Under the pieces are notes generated by a model. That model was not told the origin of the DNA. It saw only the letters and a program-made list of their open reading frames with translations, and searched no databases. A program made the translations under genes and the position numbers. Positions 15,975 through 24,159 of a DNA stretch of 64,000 bases are shown piece by piece; positions within the stretch are counted from its first letter, which is position 1, and each line of letters begins with the position of its first letter. The DNA comes from Phyllobacteriaceae bacterium (GTDB lineage: Bacteria > Pseudomonadota > Alphaproteobacteria > Rhizobiales > Rhizobiaceae): positions 301,452-365,451 of the forward strand of contig PAPF01000013.1 in the NCBI GenBank assembly GCA_002708825.1, written 5' to 3'.

Positions 15975-16859
15975 ATGCGCCCGGACTTCCTGGAGAATTC
16001 CGTCATCATCGGCGCTCATCCCGACGACGAACTGCTCTGGTTCAACTCGATCATGCACGAGGCCGATCAGGTGGTGATCGTCTTCCGCGAGTTCTGGGCC
16101 AAGCCGGACCTGTCGGAGCGCAGGAAGGCCGCCATCGCCGAAATCCCGCACCCGCGCGTGACCTGCCTGGAGATCGAGGAACCGGGCAGCTATGGTTGCG
16201 CCGACTGGAGCCAACCGGTGATCGACGAATACGGGATCGCCTTCCGGCAGGCCGCGTCGCTGCGCGACGCAAAGCGCCAGGTCAAGCGCGTCATCAACAA
16301 GGTGGCCCCCGAGGACATGCCGGTGGCCCCGGCTCCCCTCAGGGAACTCTACGAAGCCAACTACACCCGGATCCGCGACGCCTTGCGGCCGATCCTCCGC
16401 CCGGACATGAACGTCTTCTCCCATAATCCCTGGGGCGAGTACGGCCACGGGGATCATGTGCAGGTCTTCCGTGTGCTGGATGAACTGCGCTCGGAAATCG
16501 GCTTCAGGCTCTGGATGTCTAACTACTGCACCGAACGGGCCCTGCCGCTGGCGACCCGCTATTTCCAGTCTTCACCAGGCTCTTACATCCGGCTGCCGAC
16601 CGACAAGGACTACGCCCGGCAGGTCGCCGATGTCTACAAGCGGCATGACTGCTGGACCTGGGCCGATGACTGGGCCTGGTTCGACGAGGAATGCTTCATG
16701 GAAGCGCCGCGCGGCATGGAGAAGGCCGGCCCTCACAGCCACCTCATGCCGCTCAACCTCTTCCGCATCGAGGACGACGAGGTGCAAGGCTGGCTGCGGC
16801 TGGCGACGACGCTGACGGCAACGACCGGCATCGGCTACCTGATCGCTGAAATGACCTGA
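15975..16859 (+). CDS. PIG-L family deacetylase
   Basis: A 294-residue protein. The start ATG 15975 has GAGGAG with 8-base spacing; a GTG six bases earlier overlaps the previous stop but sits too close to that site. The N-terminal IIGAHPDDELLWFNSI carries the HPDD zinc motif, and FSHNPWGEYGHGDHVQVFR supplies the later His residues (HGDH) seen in PIG-L/LmbE enzymes. The family removes acetyl groups from N-acetyl-hexosamines or related amino sugars, with zinc. It is translationally linked to the CelD-type acyltransferase, so the pair could deacetylate and then re-acylate a sugar amine. Convergent with the GT-C-like gene across a double hairpin. Substrate unknown. Confidence 0.85.
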   Translation: MRPDFLENSVIIGAHPDDELLWFNSIMHEADQVVIVFREFWAKPDLSERRKAAIAEIPHPRVTCLEIEEPGSYGCADWSQPVIDEYGIAFRQAASLRDAKRQVKRVINKVAPEDMPVAPAPLRELYEANYTRIRDALRPILRPDMNVFSHNPWGEYGHGDHVQVFRVLDELRSEIGFRLWMSNYCTERALPLATRYFQSSPGSYIRLPTDKDYARQVADVYKRHDCWTWADDWAWFDEECFMEAPRGMEKAGPHSHLMPLNLFRIEDDEVQGWLRLATTLTATTGIGYLIAEMT

Positions 16860-16865
16860 CCTGCA

Positions 16866-16899
16866 CGGCAGGCCTGCCGCCGGGATCTCAACTCCCGGC
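16866..16899. terminator. Double hairpin between convergent genes
   Basis: CGGCAGGCCTGCCG (16866-16879) is a perfect 14-base palindrome. Directly adjoining, GCCGGGA and TCCCGGC (16879-16885, 16893-16899) form a second stem. They fill the 28-base gap between the convergent PIG-L and GT-C-like genes and run into the latter's 3' end. No T-run, so a bidirectional, possibly factor-dependent terminator. Confidence 0.45.
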
Positions 16900-18120
16900 G
16901 TTCAGCCGGCCGGCGAGGACGCGCGCCTGGTCGCGCGTCTCCGCCAGCATCATGAGCAGGGCCGGAAGCAGCATCGGCAGGTATGTCCGGCCGTCATGCA
17001 GCGGGAAGATCATGAACTTCAACGCGATCGCCGCCATTGCCACGGCGATCAGGGCCGTGCGGCGGGTGCTGAAGCCGAGCCCGCCCGCTGCCAACAGGGC
17101 CCAGGCCGTGATTCCGGCAATGTAAAGGCCGAGCCAGCTGTTCTCGAAGGCCGAGCGCACGAGGTTCCAGGCGAAAGCGACCACGTAGACCTTGGCGGAG
17201 AAATCCGGCTGGAAGCCGTGCATGGTCTCCTGCATGTGATAGGTCGAGAACCACAGATGCGCCCACCAGCCCGGATGGTCCGATACCGACTGTATGCCCA
17301 GATAGGCGAGAACGCAGGCAGCGAATGCGGCGGCCAGCATGGCGGCCCCCTGTTGCCGCCACAACCAGAAAGCTGCGACAAGGCCGGCGACCAGCACGAT
17401 CGAATCCGGTCTGACCATCACGGCCAGGATCGCGGCGGCCGATGCCGCCGCCGTGCGTTGGCGGTCCAGCAGAAGGAGCGCGGCGGTCACCAGGGCGACA
17501 TTGAGCAGGTCCGGCGATTCCGCCATGGCAAGGGCCGGAAACCCGGCAACCATCAGCAGGGCGACGACCAGCGGCGCAAGGTTGAGCATGCGCACGGCCT
17601 TGAGCCACCACGCCAGCACGGCGAAGAGCCCGGCGGCGGCAGCGATATTGATGACATAGGCAGCGTGCATGGCGCCGGTTGCCGGCGCAATCCAGCGGAT
17701 CATCTGCACATAGAGCCACTTCACCTCGTACATGCCGATCTGCGAGGCAAAGGCCAGCGCATCGGTGAACTGGCGTCGGCGGTAGGCATCGCCTTCGGCG
17801 AGCATGGCGAAGCGTTCCGGCGAGGCTTCCAGCCGGATCGCTTCCCACACCGCCGAATGCAGGGCCTGCGGCGTAGCGAAATCGCCTTTCCACGCCGCCG
17901 CGAGATAGGCAACCATGTCCCAGGCATGGACCGGCCTCAGCCAGCCGATGACCATGACCGTGGCGAAAAATCCGCCCAGGAGGGCGAGACCGAGCGCGGC
18001 GCCGTGGCGGACCCAGATTGCCCCGAATCCGCGCAGCAGGGCGGACAGGAGGGATAGGAGCGCCGGGCGCGGATCGGACCGTCCGGCAACGCTCAATCCG
18101 CGTTCGGTCTCCAGCGCCAT
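16888..18120 (-). CDS. Polytopic membrane protein, GT-C-type glycosyltransferase-like
   Basis: A 410-residue integral membrane protein with about nine to ten hydrophobic spans, beginning around residue 40 (LGLALLGGFFATVMVIGWL). Just after the first span comes RPVHAWDMVAYLAA, an acidic residue in the first outer loop as in GT-C enzymes that use polyprenyl-phosphate sugars. Late spans are followed by FPLHDGRTYLPMLLPALL. I do not recognise a named family, and the GT-C call rests on topology and context. It is the promoter-distal gene of a - strand run with aminotransferase, epimerase, SMR protein, DprE1-like oxidase and HAD-UbiA, three bases after the aminotransferase, which would supply a lipid-linked sugar donor. 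Confidence 0.6.
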   Translation of the reverse strand: MALETERGLSVAGRSDPRPALLSLLSALLRGFGAIWVRHGAALGLALLGGFFATVMVIGWLRPVHAWDMVAYLAAAWKGDFATPQALHSAVWEAIRLEASPERFAMLAEGDAYRRRQFTDALAFASQIGMYEVKWLYVQMIRWIAPATGAMHAAYVINIAAAAGLFAVLAWWLKAVRMLNLAPLVVALLMVAGFPALAMAESPDLLNVALVTAALLLLDRQRTAAASAAAILAVMVRPDSIVLVAGLVAAFWLWRQQGAAMLAAAFAACVLAYLGIQSVSDHPGWWAHLWFSTYHMQETMHGFQPDFSAKVYVVAFAWNLVRSAFENSWLGLYIAGITAWALLAAGGLGFSTRRTALIAVAMAAIALKFMIFPLHDGRTYLPMLLPALLMMLAETRDQARVLAGRLNAGS

Positions 18121-18123
18121 GGC

Positions 18124-19599
18124 TCAGCTTACCTGGCTCTTGACGAAATCCTTGACGATTCCGACCACGCCCCTGCCGAGCAGTTCGTCGAAACCCTCGA
18201 TGAAGGCATCGACATGCGTACGGGTCGCGATCAGCGGCGGTTCAAGGCGGATCACGTTTCGGTTGTATTCGGTGAAGGCGACCAGCGTGTCGTGATCCTT
18301 GAGCAGCAAGGCGCCGATGAACCCGGACAGCGAGCCCTTCAGCTTGTCGTCGAGCATCGCCACCATGGGCCGCAACATGGCCGGCAGCGTCTGGCTGAAA
18401 TCCTGGAACTCCAGCCCGACCATGAAGCCCTTGCCGCGAACATCCTTGATGATCTTGGGATATTTCGCCTGCAACCGCTTCAGTTCGGCGATCAGGTAAT
18501 CGCCCGTGGAGGCCGCATTGGCGATCAGGTCCTCCTCATAAAGGACATTCAGCGCCTCGATGGCCGTGACGCAGGCTTCGCCGATACCGCCGAACGTCGC
18601 CTGGGCGTGGATCATCGCAGTCTTCGGCGTGCCGTAGGCCTTCATGTAGACGTCGCGCTTGGCGATCATCGCCGCCATCGCGGTCTTGCCGCCGCCCAGC
18701 GACTTTGCCAGCGAGGTGATGTCCGGCACCACGCCATAGTGTTCGAACGCATAGAAGCGGCCGGTGCGCCCGTAGCCGCACTGCACCTCGTCGGCCACCC
18801 AGATGACCTCGTAGCGGTCACACAACGCACGCAATTCCTGCCAGTAACTGGCAGGCGCCTCGATGATGCCACCGCCGCCCTGGATGGTTTCCAGCACGAT
18901 GGACCCGATTTCCGGGTCGGCCTTGAAGGCGGCTTCCACCGCTTCGATATCCCCGAAGGGCACGCGCACGGTATTGTCGACAAGCCGGAATTCGCCGCGG
19001 TAGAGTTGTCCGTCGGTAATGCCGAGCACGCCCTTGGTCTTGCCGTGGAACGAGTTCTGCGCATAGACGACCTTGGGCCGCTTCGGGCCAGCCGCGCGTT
19101 CGGCCAGCTTGCCCGCCGCTTCCATCGCTTCCGAGCCCGACGAGCCGAAGAACACCATGTCGAGATCGCCCGGCGAGACGGCCGCCAGGTTGTGGGCCAG
19201 CGCTGCCGCGTATTGCGACATGAAGGCGATGGCGATCTCGTGCCGGTTCTCGTCCTGGAACTGCTTGCGCGCCGCAAGGATGCGCGGATGGTTGTGGCCG
19301 AGCGCCAGCGAACCGAACCCGCCGAAGAAGTCAAGGATCTTGCGGCCGTTCTGGTCGGTGTAATACATGCCCTCGGCGCTCTCCACCTTCACCTTGTGGA
19401 AGCCGAGCAGTTTCATGAAATGCATCTGGCCGGGGTTGATATGCGCCTTGAATTCCTCGGCCATGGTCGCAACGTCCATGGCCTTGGCATCGGCGACGCT
19501 CATCAGGTCGGGCCTTGCCAGCGACACCGGCGCAAGCTCCGGTGTGCTTGAAAGCGCGGTCTTTGCGGACGTTTCCTGCGGTTTTGTCATGACGGTCAT
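18124..19599 (-). CDS. Class III PLP-dependent aminotransferase
   Basis: A 491-residue aminotransferase; GGGGAGAACCCGCAG precedes the ATG. The order of motifs is that of subgroup III: DFFGGFGSLALGHNHP near residue 90, FFGSSGSEAMEAAGKLAE near 155, WVADEVQCGYGRTG near 268 and the PLP-lysine region SLAKSLGGGKTAMAA near 293. The product-level name (ornithine, acetylornithine, GABA or sugar aminotransferase) cannot be fixed. The N-terminus is about 60 residues longer than in ArgD. It lies 15 bases downstream of the epimerase and 3 bases upstream of the GT-C-like gene in one transcription unit. It may therefore add an amino group to the metabolite carried by that pathway; this is context inference. 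Confidence 0.85.
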   Translation of the reverse strand: MTVMTKPQETSAKTALSSTPELAPVSLARPDLMSVADAKAMDVATMAEEFKAHINPGQMHFMKLLGFHKVKVESAEGMYYTDQNGRKILDFFGGFGSLALGHNHPRILAARKQFQDENRHEIAIAFMSQYAAALAHNLAAVSPGDLDMVFFGSSGSEAMEAAGKLAERAAGPKRPKVVYAQNSFHGKTKGVLGITDGQLYRGEFRLVDNTVRVPFGDIEAVEAAFKADPEIGSIVLETIQGGGGIIEAPASYWQELRALCDRYEVIWVADEVQCGYGRTGRFYAFEHYGVVPDITSLAKSLGGGKTAMAAMIAKRDVYMKAYGTPKTAMIHAQATFGGIGEACVTAIEALNVLYEEDLIANAASTGDYLIAELKRLQAKYPKIIKDVRGKGFMVGLEFQDFSQTLPAMLRPMVAMLDDKLKGSLSGFIGALLLKDHDTLVAFTEYNRNVIRLEPPLIATRTHVDAFIEGFDELLGRGVVGIVKDFVKSQVS

Positions 19600-19614
19600 C
19601 TGCGGGTTCTCCCC

Positions 19615-20625
19615 TTACTCGGCCGGTGCATGGGCGCCGGTCGCGGCGGCCTTGCCGTCGATCTTCGCGCGGTATTCGCTGTAGGCGGCGTTGAGCATGT
19701 CCTCGTCGCGGTACTGCGGCACCCAGCCCAGGTCCCGCTCGCCCTTCGACACGTCGAGAATGCATTCCTCGTCGGCGATCAGGTATTGCTCCGGGTCCAT
19801 CAACGGCATGTTGACAAGGTCGAGCAGGTCCAGCGTGCGCTTCACCGCCCAGCCGGGCGTCGGCAGCAGGATGGACTTCGAACCCGCATGGCGGATCAGG
19901 TCGCCCAGCAGTTTGCGCACCGGCGGCGGGTTGAGCGAACCGAGATTGTAGGCCTCGTTCGGCACGCCCGCCTTCCATGCCAGGCGCGCCGCTTCCGCGC
20001 AGTCGAACACCGAGATGAACTGGTAGGGATTGCGCCCGGAACCGATCATCGGGACCGGCAGGTTGAGGTCGATCAGCCTGAACAGCTTGGACAGGATGCC
20101 GAGCCGCCCGGGACCGATGATGAGGCGCGGCCTGAACAGCGAGATGTTCATGCCCCGCTCGCGCCACTCATGCGCCACCAGTTCCGTCTTCCATTTCGAA
20201 AGCCCGTACTCGCCCAGCGGCGCGACAGGATGATCCTCCGTCATCGGCGTCTGGACCGTGTGGCCATAGATCATGTCGGTGGTGAAATGGACCAGGTTGG
20301 GTGCCCCTGCCGTGTCCATCGCCTCGATGATGTTGATCGTCCCGTGGTAGTTGACCGGGAAGAAGAAATCGTGGAGCTTCGCGCGCACCTGGATTGGCGA
20401 CAGCATCTTGGCCGACAGGTTGTAGACCATGTCGTCGGCATGGATGCCGAGATCGGTCAGGTCCTGCGGGTTTGTCACGTCGCACTGGACGAAGCGCGCC
20501 TGCGCATAATGCGGCAGGTTCGACTTCACGATGTCGGCAACGATGACCTCCTCGCCGTCGGCGATCAGCTTGGGCGCCAGGTGGCGGCCGACAAAACCGT
20601 CACCGCCAATAATGATGTGTCTCAT
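19615..20625 (-). CDS. NAD-dependent epimerase/dehydratase (extended SDR)
   Basis: A 336-residue extended short-chain dehydrogenase. MRHIIIGGDGFVGRHLAPKL supplies the NAD-binding GxxGxxG (GGDGFVG), and YGLSKWK holds the catalytic YxxxK. The serine/threonine-containing HFTTDMIYG precedes it. It therefore acts on a nucleotide- or lipid-linked sugar as epimerase, reductase or dehydratase. The ATG at 20625 overlaps the stop of the SMR-like gene by four bases (ATGA). In a polyprenyl-phosphate-arabinose type pathway this is the only obvious candidate for the keto-sugar reduction partner of the DprE1-like oxidase, although mycobacterial DprE2 is a different, classical SDR. Sugar specificity unknown. 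Confidence 0.85.
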   Translation of the reverse strand: MRHIIIGGDGFVGRHLAPKLIADGEEVIVADIVKSNLPHYAQARFVQCDVTNPQDLTDLGIHADDMVYNLSAKMLSPIQVRAKLHDFFFPVNYHGTINIIEAMDTAGAPNLVHFTTDMIYGHTVQTPMTEDHPVAPLGEYGLSKWKTELVAHEWRERGMNISLFRPRLIIGPGRLGILSKLFRLIDLNLPVPMIGSGRNPYQFISVFDCAEAARLAWKAGVPNEAYNLGSLNPPPVRKLLGDLIRHAGSKSILLPTPGWAVKRTLDLLDLVNMPLMDPEQYLIADEECILDVSKGERDLGWVPQYRDEDMLNAAYSEYRAKIDGKAAATGAHAPAE

Positions 20626-21059
20626 CGGGTCAGCTCGCTTGTCTGGATGGTTGTCTGGTTTGCTTGCGCGATTTTCTCGGCGGGGCGTTCGCGCCCGCTC
20701 TGGGCGATCAGCACCGTGCCGATACAGATGAACCCGATCCCGGCGATGCGCAGCGCGTTCAGGTCCTCGCGGAAGACGTAGTAGGCGAACACCGCCACCG
20801 CGACATAGGCCAGGCTCAGGAAGGGATAGGCGAAGGAGAGTTCCACCTTCGACAGCACGTAGAGGTGCGAGGCCATGGAGATGACGAACACGCACAGTCC
20901 GAAGAAGATCCACGGGCTGAAGACGATCTGCAGCAGCTTCAGCACCGGATTGACCGCGGCAAACGACAATTCGCCAAGTTGCATCATGCCGTATTTCAGC
21001 ATCAGCTGTGCTGCGGCATTGGTCATGACCGTAAACAGGATGAAGGGTATGTATTTCAT
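20622..21059 (-). CDS. Small DMT/EamA-type four-span transporter (ArnE/SMR-like)
   Basis: A 145-residue protein with four hydrophobic spans (about 3-22, 45-67, 73-92, 98-118) and a hydrophilic Gln/Thr-rich tail. Length and layout match half-size EamA/SMR proteins such as ArnE/ArnF, which form dimers and flip undecaprenyl-phosphate-aminoarabinose. LVQ-type drug efflux is an alternative, but the setting between a DprE1-like oxidase and a sugar epimerase favours flipping of a lipid-linked sugar. Its stop overlaps the epimerase start. The 103 bases upstream are AT-rich compared with the neighbourhood and may hold an internal promoter; I could not assign one. Confidence 0.7.
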   Translation of the reverse strand: MKYIPFILFTVMTNAAAQLMLKYGMMQLGELSFAAVNPVLKLLQIVFSPWIFFGLCVFVISMASHLYVLSKVELSFAYPFLSLAYVAVAVFAYYVFREDLNALRIAGIGFICIGTVLIAQSGRERPAEKIAQANQTTIQTSELTR

Positions 21060-21162
21060 GGCATGATCCCCGTCTGCTTACCGTTTAGCAAAGGCTGAAT
21101 AATATTTCGTGAATTCAGTGACTTGTAAGATTGTACGGAATCGGTTTGCGAACTGTTCATCA

Positions 21163-22515
21163 TCATTCCGCCGCCTCCCGCACCGAACCGGCGCACGGCA
21201 GGCGCAGCGCGGTGCGCCGCCAGAAATCCGAGATGAAGGCGGGGTCGCGCATCGCTTCCAGTTCCTGCCAGCCGGGGAATGAGGCCGCGAAGGTCTCCGG
21301 CGCCATGCGGGCATCCTTGTAGGGATTGACGGCCCCGCCCGCCTCCAGCGTGATCCGGTCCAGTTCATCGAGGAGTGCCAGTGTCCCCCTCCCGCGATTG
21401 GGGAAGTCCAGCGTCAGCGTGTAGCCGGGCCGCGCGAATGACAGGATTCCCCGCGGAGCCATGGCACCGAACCGCTTGAGCACCGTCAGGAACGACCCCT
21501 GTCCGGCATCGCGCGCAGCCTTGAGCATGGCCGGCACGGTTTCGCGCGCCGCTTCGCATGGAATGACGCTCTGATGCTGAAAGAGCCCGCCCGGCCCGTA
21601 GAGCCTGTTCCAGTGGCCGACCGCATCCAGCGGATAGAAGTAGGACCGCCAGCCGGTGATGTTTTCCCGACCTGCCTTGCGCACCTGCGCGGTATGGTAG
21701 GCGCGGTTGAACAACGCAAGGAATGGCCGGTTGAGCACCGTGACCGGCGGCTGGAAGGGGACTGAAAGGCGCGGCCTGCGGATGGTGCCGTCCAGGTTGC
21801 CGTTGGCGGCGTGGTTGCCGGCGAGCAGGACGCCCCGCCCCGCCTTTCGGCCGCTGGCCATCTGGTCGATCCAGGCCACGGCATATTCGTTACCCGCGTC
21901 TGCCTCTTCCGCCACGTCGAAATAGGCATCGAGAGAGGCAAACGGCGTCACCGTTTCGGCGATGTCGAGGGAAGCCACGCGCATCATGCGGATGCGTGCT
22001 GTCAGGATCAGGCCGGTCAGGCCCATCCCGCCGACCGTCGCGCGGAACAGCGCAGCGTTGTCCTGCGCCGAGCACGTCAGCATGCCGCGATCGGAACGCA
22101 CGAGCACCAGGCTCTCGACATGCGCGCCGAAGCTGCCGCGAAGGTGATGGTTCTTGCCGTGGACGTCATTGGCGATGGCGCCGCCCAGCGTCACGAACTG
22201 GGTTCCCGGCGTGACCGGGAGAAACCATCCATGCGGCGCGCAATGTGCAATGATCTCGGCGAGCGTTGCGCCCGCCTCCGCTTCCAGCAGGCCGGAGCCG
22301 GGATCGAAAGCGAGGATCCGGGCCTGCGGCCGCATGGCAGCCAGAAGGCCGCTGTCATTGTGGCAGCTATCGCCATAGGAACGGCCATTGCCGAAGGCCA
22401 GCAAGCCGCCCGGCCCGGCCCCGCCCGAGTCGAGAAGCGCCTGCGCGGCCGCAGCGCCGATTGCGCGGCGACTGCTCTTGCGTATGCGGCCGAAGCTCTG
22501 GAAGTCGCTGCTCAT
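21163..22515 (-). CDS. FAD-linked oxidase, DprE1-like (polyprenylphosphoryl-ribose 2-oxidase family)
   Basis: A 450-residue vanillyl-alcohol-oxidase-type flavoprotein. The ATG 22515 overlaps the UbiA stop (ATGA). Early motifs are LAFGNGRSYGDSCHND (about 41-56) and TPGTQFVTLGGAIANDVHGKN (near residues 102-122; GGAIANDVHGKNHH is diagnostic), where the His of DVHGKNHH matches the flavin-contact region of DprE1. The C-terminal part contains FPNRGRGTLALLDELDRI and the family's VNPYKDARM. DprE1 oxidises the 2'-OH of decaprenylphosphoryl-ribose to a keto intermediate on the way to the arabinose donor. Adjacent HAD-UbiA would make its substrate. Other members oxidise different lipid- or sugar-linked alcohols, so the product is inferred. 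Confidence 0.82.
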   Translation of the reverse strand: MSSDFQSFGRIRKSSRRAIGAAAAQALLDSGGAGPGGLLAFGNGRSYGDSCHNDSGLLAAMRPQARILAFDPGSGLLEAEAGATLAEIIAHCAPHGWFLPVTPGTQFVTLGGAIANDVHGKNHHLRGSFGAHVESLVLVRSDRGMLTCSAQDNAALFRATVGGMGLTGLILTARIRMMRVASLDIAETVTPFASLDAYFDVAEEADAGNEYAVAWIDQMASGRKAGRGVLLAGNHAANGNLDGTIRRPRLSVPFQPPVTVLNRPFLALFNRAYHTAQVRKAGRENITGWRSYFYPLDAVGHWNRLYGPGGLFQHQSVIPCEAARETVPAMLKAARDAGQGSFLTVLKRFGAMAPRGILSFARPGYTLTLDFPNRGRGTLALLDELDRITLEAGGAVNPYKDARMAPETFAASFPGWQELEAMRDPAFISDFWRRTALRLPCAGSVREAAE

Positions 22516-23963
22516 GCCCATGGGCCGGCCCACACCGCGATGAGGAGCATCATTGCGCCGAGCCCCGCCATCATCTGGCTGCGCCAGTCGCGCATGATGA
22601 ACACGACCGGGTCCTCATGCATCTCGCCGCGCCGGGCGAGAACCCAGATGCGAAGGATGATGTAGAGCACCAGCGGCGCCAGTGGCCAGATCAGCCAGGG
22701 CGTTGCATACATCGCCTTGACCGCATCGGAATCGATGTAGAGGGCCAGAACGAGCACGGCGGCGAAACCCGCGCCGAGTCCGGCCTGCGAGATGACCTCG
22801 AAATCCTCGCGCCGGTAGCCGCGCCCGGCAAGCCGCTTGCCTTCCTCGATATCGGTGTCCTTCAGTTCCACGAAGCGTTTCACCAGGGCGAGCGAAAGGA
22901 AGAAGAAGACGGAGAAGGCGAGCAGCCAGAAGGAAACGCCGGTTCCGGTGGCAGCCGCGCCGGCAAGGATACGCACCGTATAGAGTCCGGCCAGCGTCAG
23001 CACGTCGATCAGCAGCATCCGCTTGAGCGCGAGCGAATAGGCCGTGGTGGCGATCAGGTAGCCACCGAGGACAAGCCAGAACAACGGATCGAGCAGGCTT
23101 GCCGCGCCCACGGCCACGGCAAGCAGCACGGCAACGGATTTCAGTCCGAAGGGAATCGAGAGCGCCCCGGAGGCGAACGGCCGGTTGCGCTTCGTGGCAT
23201 GCTGCCTGTCCAGCGGCAGGTCGAAAAAGTCATTGATGATGTAGATGGCGGATGCCGTCGCGGAAAAGGCCACAAAGGCAACGAGGCATTGCAGCACCAT
23301 CTCCGCGTTGAAATACTCGTGACTGAGGATGACCGGCACGGCGATCAGCGTGTTCTTGAGCCACTGGTGGACGCGCAGCATCTTGACGACCGTGCGCCGG
23401 CCGGTCTTCGGTTTCCCGATGAGGTCCGCATTGTGGTCACGCGCCCATTGCCCCGCGGCGCGGTCAGGTGCCACGACAATGGCCTGCCGCGCGGCATCGA
23501 AAATGTGCAGATCGGGCCGCGAGTTGCCGGCGTAGTCGAAACCGGCTTCGCCGTAGTGCTCGATCAGCAGCTTCCGCTTGCGCGCGGCCGTGAGATTGAC
23601 ACCGTTTTCCGTTGCATGAACGGCATCGAACAGACCCAGATGCACGGCAATGGCCTCGGCGAAAGGCCGTGGCGAACCCGTTGCGAGAATGATCCTGCGT
23701 CCCTTCGCCCGTTCCTGGCGGATGCGCTCGACGACGGCTTGGCGATAGGGCAGCGTGGTCGCATCGAGAACCACGCGCGAGGCGATTTCCTGTTTCAGCC
23801 GCGCCGGACCGCCAGAGACAACCCAAAGCGGCACCAGGAAGAGATAGAGCGGATTCCGGCGCAGCAACAGGAACAGGCCTTCCCAAAGAAGGTCCGTCGC
23901 GATCAGCGTTCCGTCCAGATCAATTGCCAGCGGTATCGTGACCGCTTCACTACGCGCATCCAT
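22512..23963 (-). CDS. HAD phosphatase-UbiA prenyltransferase fusion (DPPR synthase-like)
   Basis: A 483-residue fusion. Residues about 10-190 are a HAD hydrolase: LAIDLDGTLIATDLL (nucleophile DxD), ILATGSPRPFAEAIA (motif II Ser/Thr region), and YAGNSRPDLHIF near the acidic motif. Residues about 195-480 are a UbiA-type polytopic prenyltransferase with NDFFDLPLDRQHATKRNRP (about 256-274), the NDxxD metal/diphosphate motif and the KxxRP of the DPPR synthase branch. In mycobacteria the UbiA protein Rv3806c makes decaprenylphosphoryl-5-phosphoribose from PRPP, and a separate phosphatase removes the phosphate. Here the phosphatase domain may be fused on. It heads the - strand run with DprE1-like, SMR, epimerase, aminotransferase and GT-C genes. 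Confidence 0.85.
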   Translation of the reverse strand: MDARSEAVTIPLAIDLDGTLIATDLLWEGLFLLLRRNPLYLFLVPLWVVSGGPARLKQEIASRVVLDATTLPYRQAVVERIRQERAKGRRIILATGSPRPFAEAIAVHLGLFDAVHATENGVNLTAARKRKLLIEHYGEAGFDYAGNSRPDLHIFDAARQAIVVAPDRAAGQWARDHNADLIGKPKTGRRTVVKMLRVHQWLKNTLIAVPVILSHEYFNAEMVLQCLVAFVAFSATASAIYIINDFFDLPLDRQHATKRNRPFASGALSIPFGLKSVAVLLAVAVGAASLLDPLFWLVLGGYLIATTAYSLALKRMLLIDVLTLAGLYTVRILAGAAATGTGVSFWLLAFSVFFFLSLALVKRFVELKDTDIEEGKRLAGRGYRREDFEVISQAGLGAGFAAVLVLALYIDSDAVKAMYATPWLIWPLAPLVLYIILRIWVLARRGEMHEDPVVFIMRDWRSQMMAGLGAMMLLIAVWAGPWA

Positions 23964-24082
23964 GCCTTGTTCCCCGGAAGTCAGGTGCCGGAGGAGGACG
24001 CTACGTCATGGTTCGTTAGATCGGCTTAATTTGCCGGCCGCCGGGCAGGACATTGCGGTTGTTTCGACTGCCACGGTCAATG

Positions 24083-24097
24083 TGCGGTTAATCCGCA
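24083..24097. promoter_or_regulatory. Short palindrome upstream of the HAD-UbiA operon
   Basis: TGCGG-TTAAT-CCGCA, perfect 5-base arms with an AT centre, about 120 bases before the ATG at 23963. On the - strand a TTGACC follows at 24078-24073 but without a convincing -10. This 196-base gap is the likely promoter region of the envelope-sugar operon; the palindrome is a candidate operator. Confidence 0.35.
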
Positions 24098-24159
24098 AGG
24101 TAGAATGCAGCAGATCGCGCATGGCTTCCCCGCCAGGCGCGATCCTGAGTTGCAGGCGG

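Noticed and set aside
22266..24029. 587-codon + strand open frame over the DprE1-like/UbiA genes
   Set aside because: Antisense to two well-supported genes, very Arg/His/Gln-rich, and crosses the junction between them. No sign of an independent protein.
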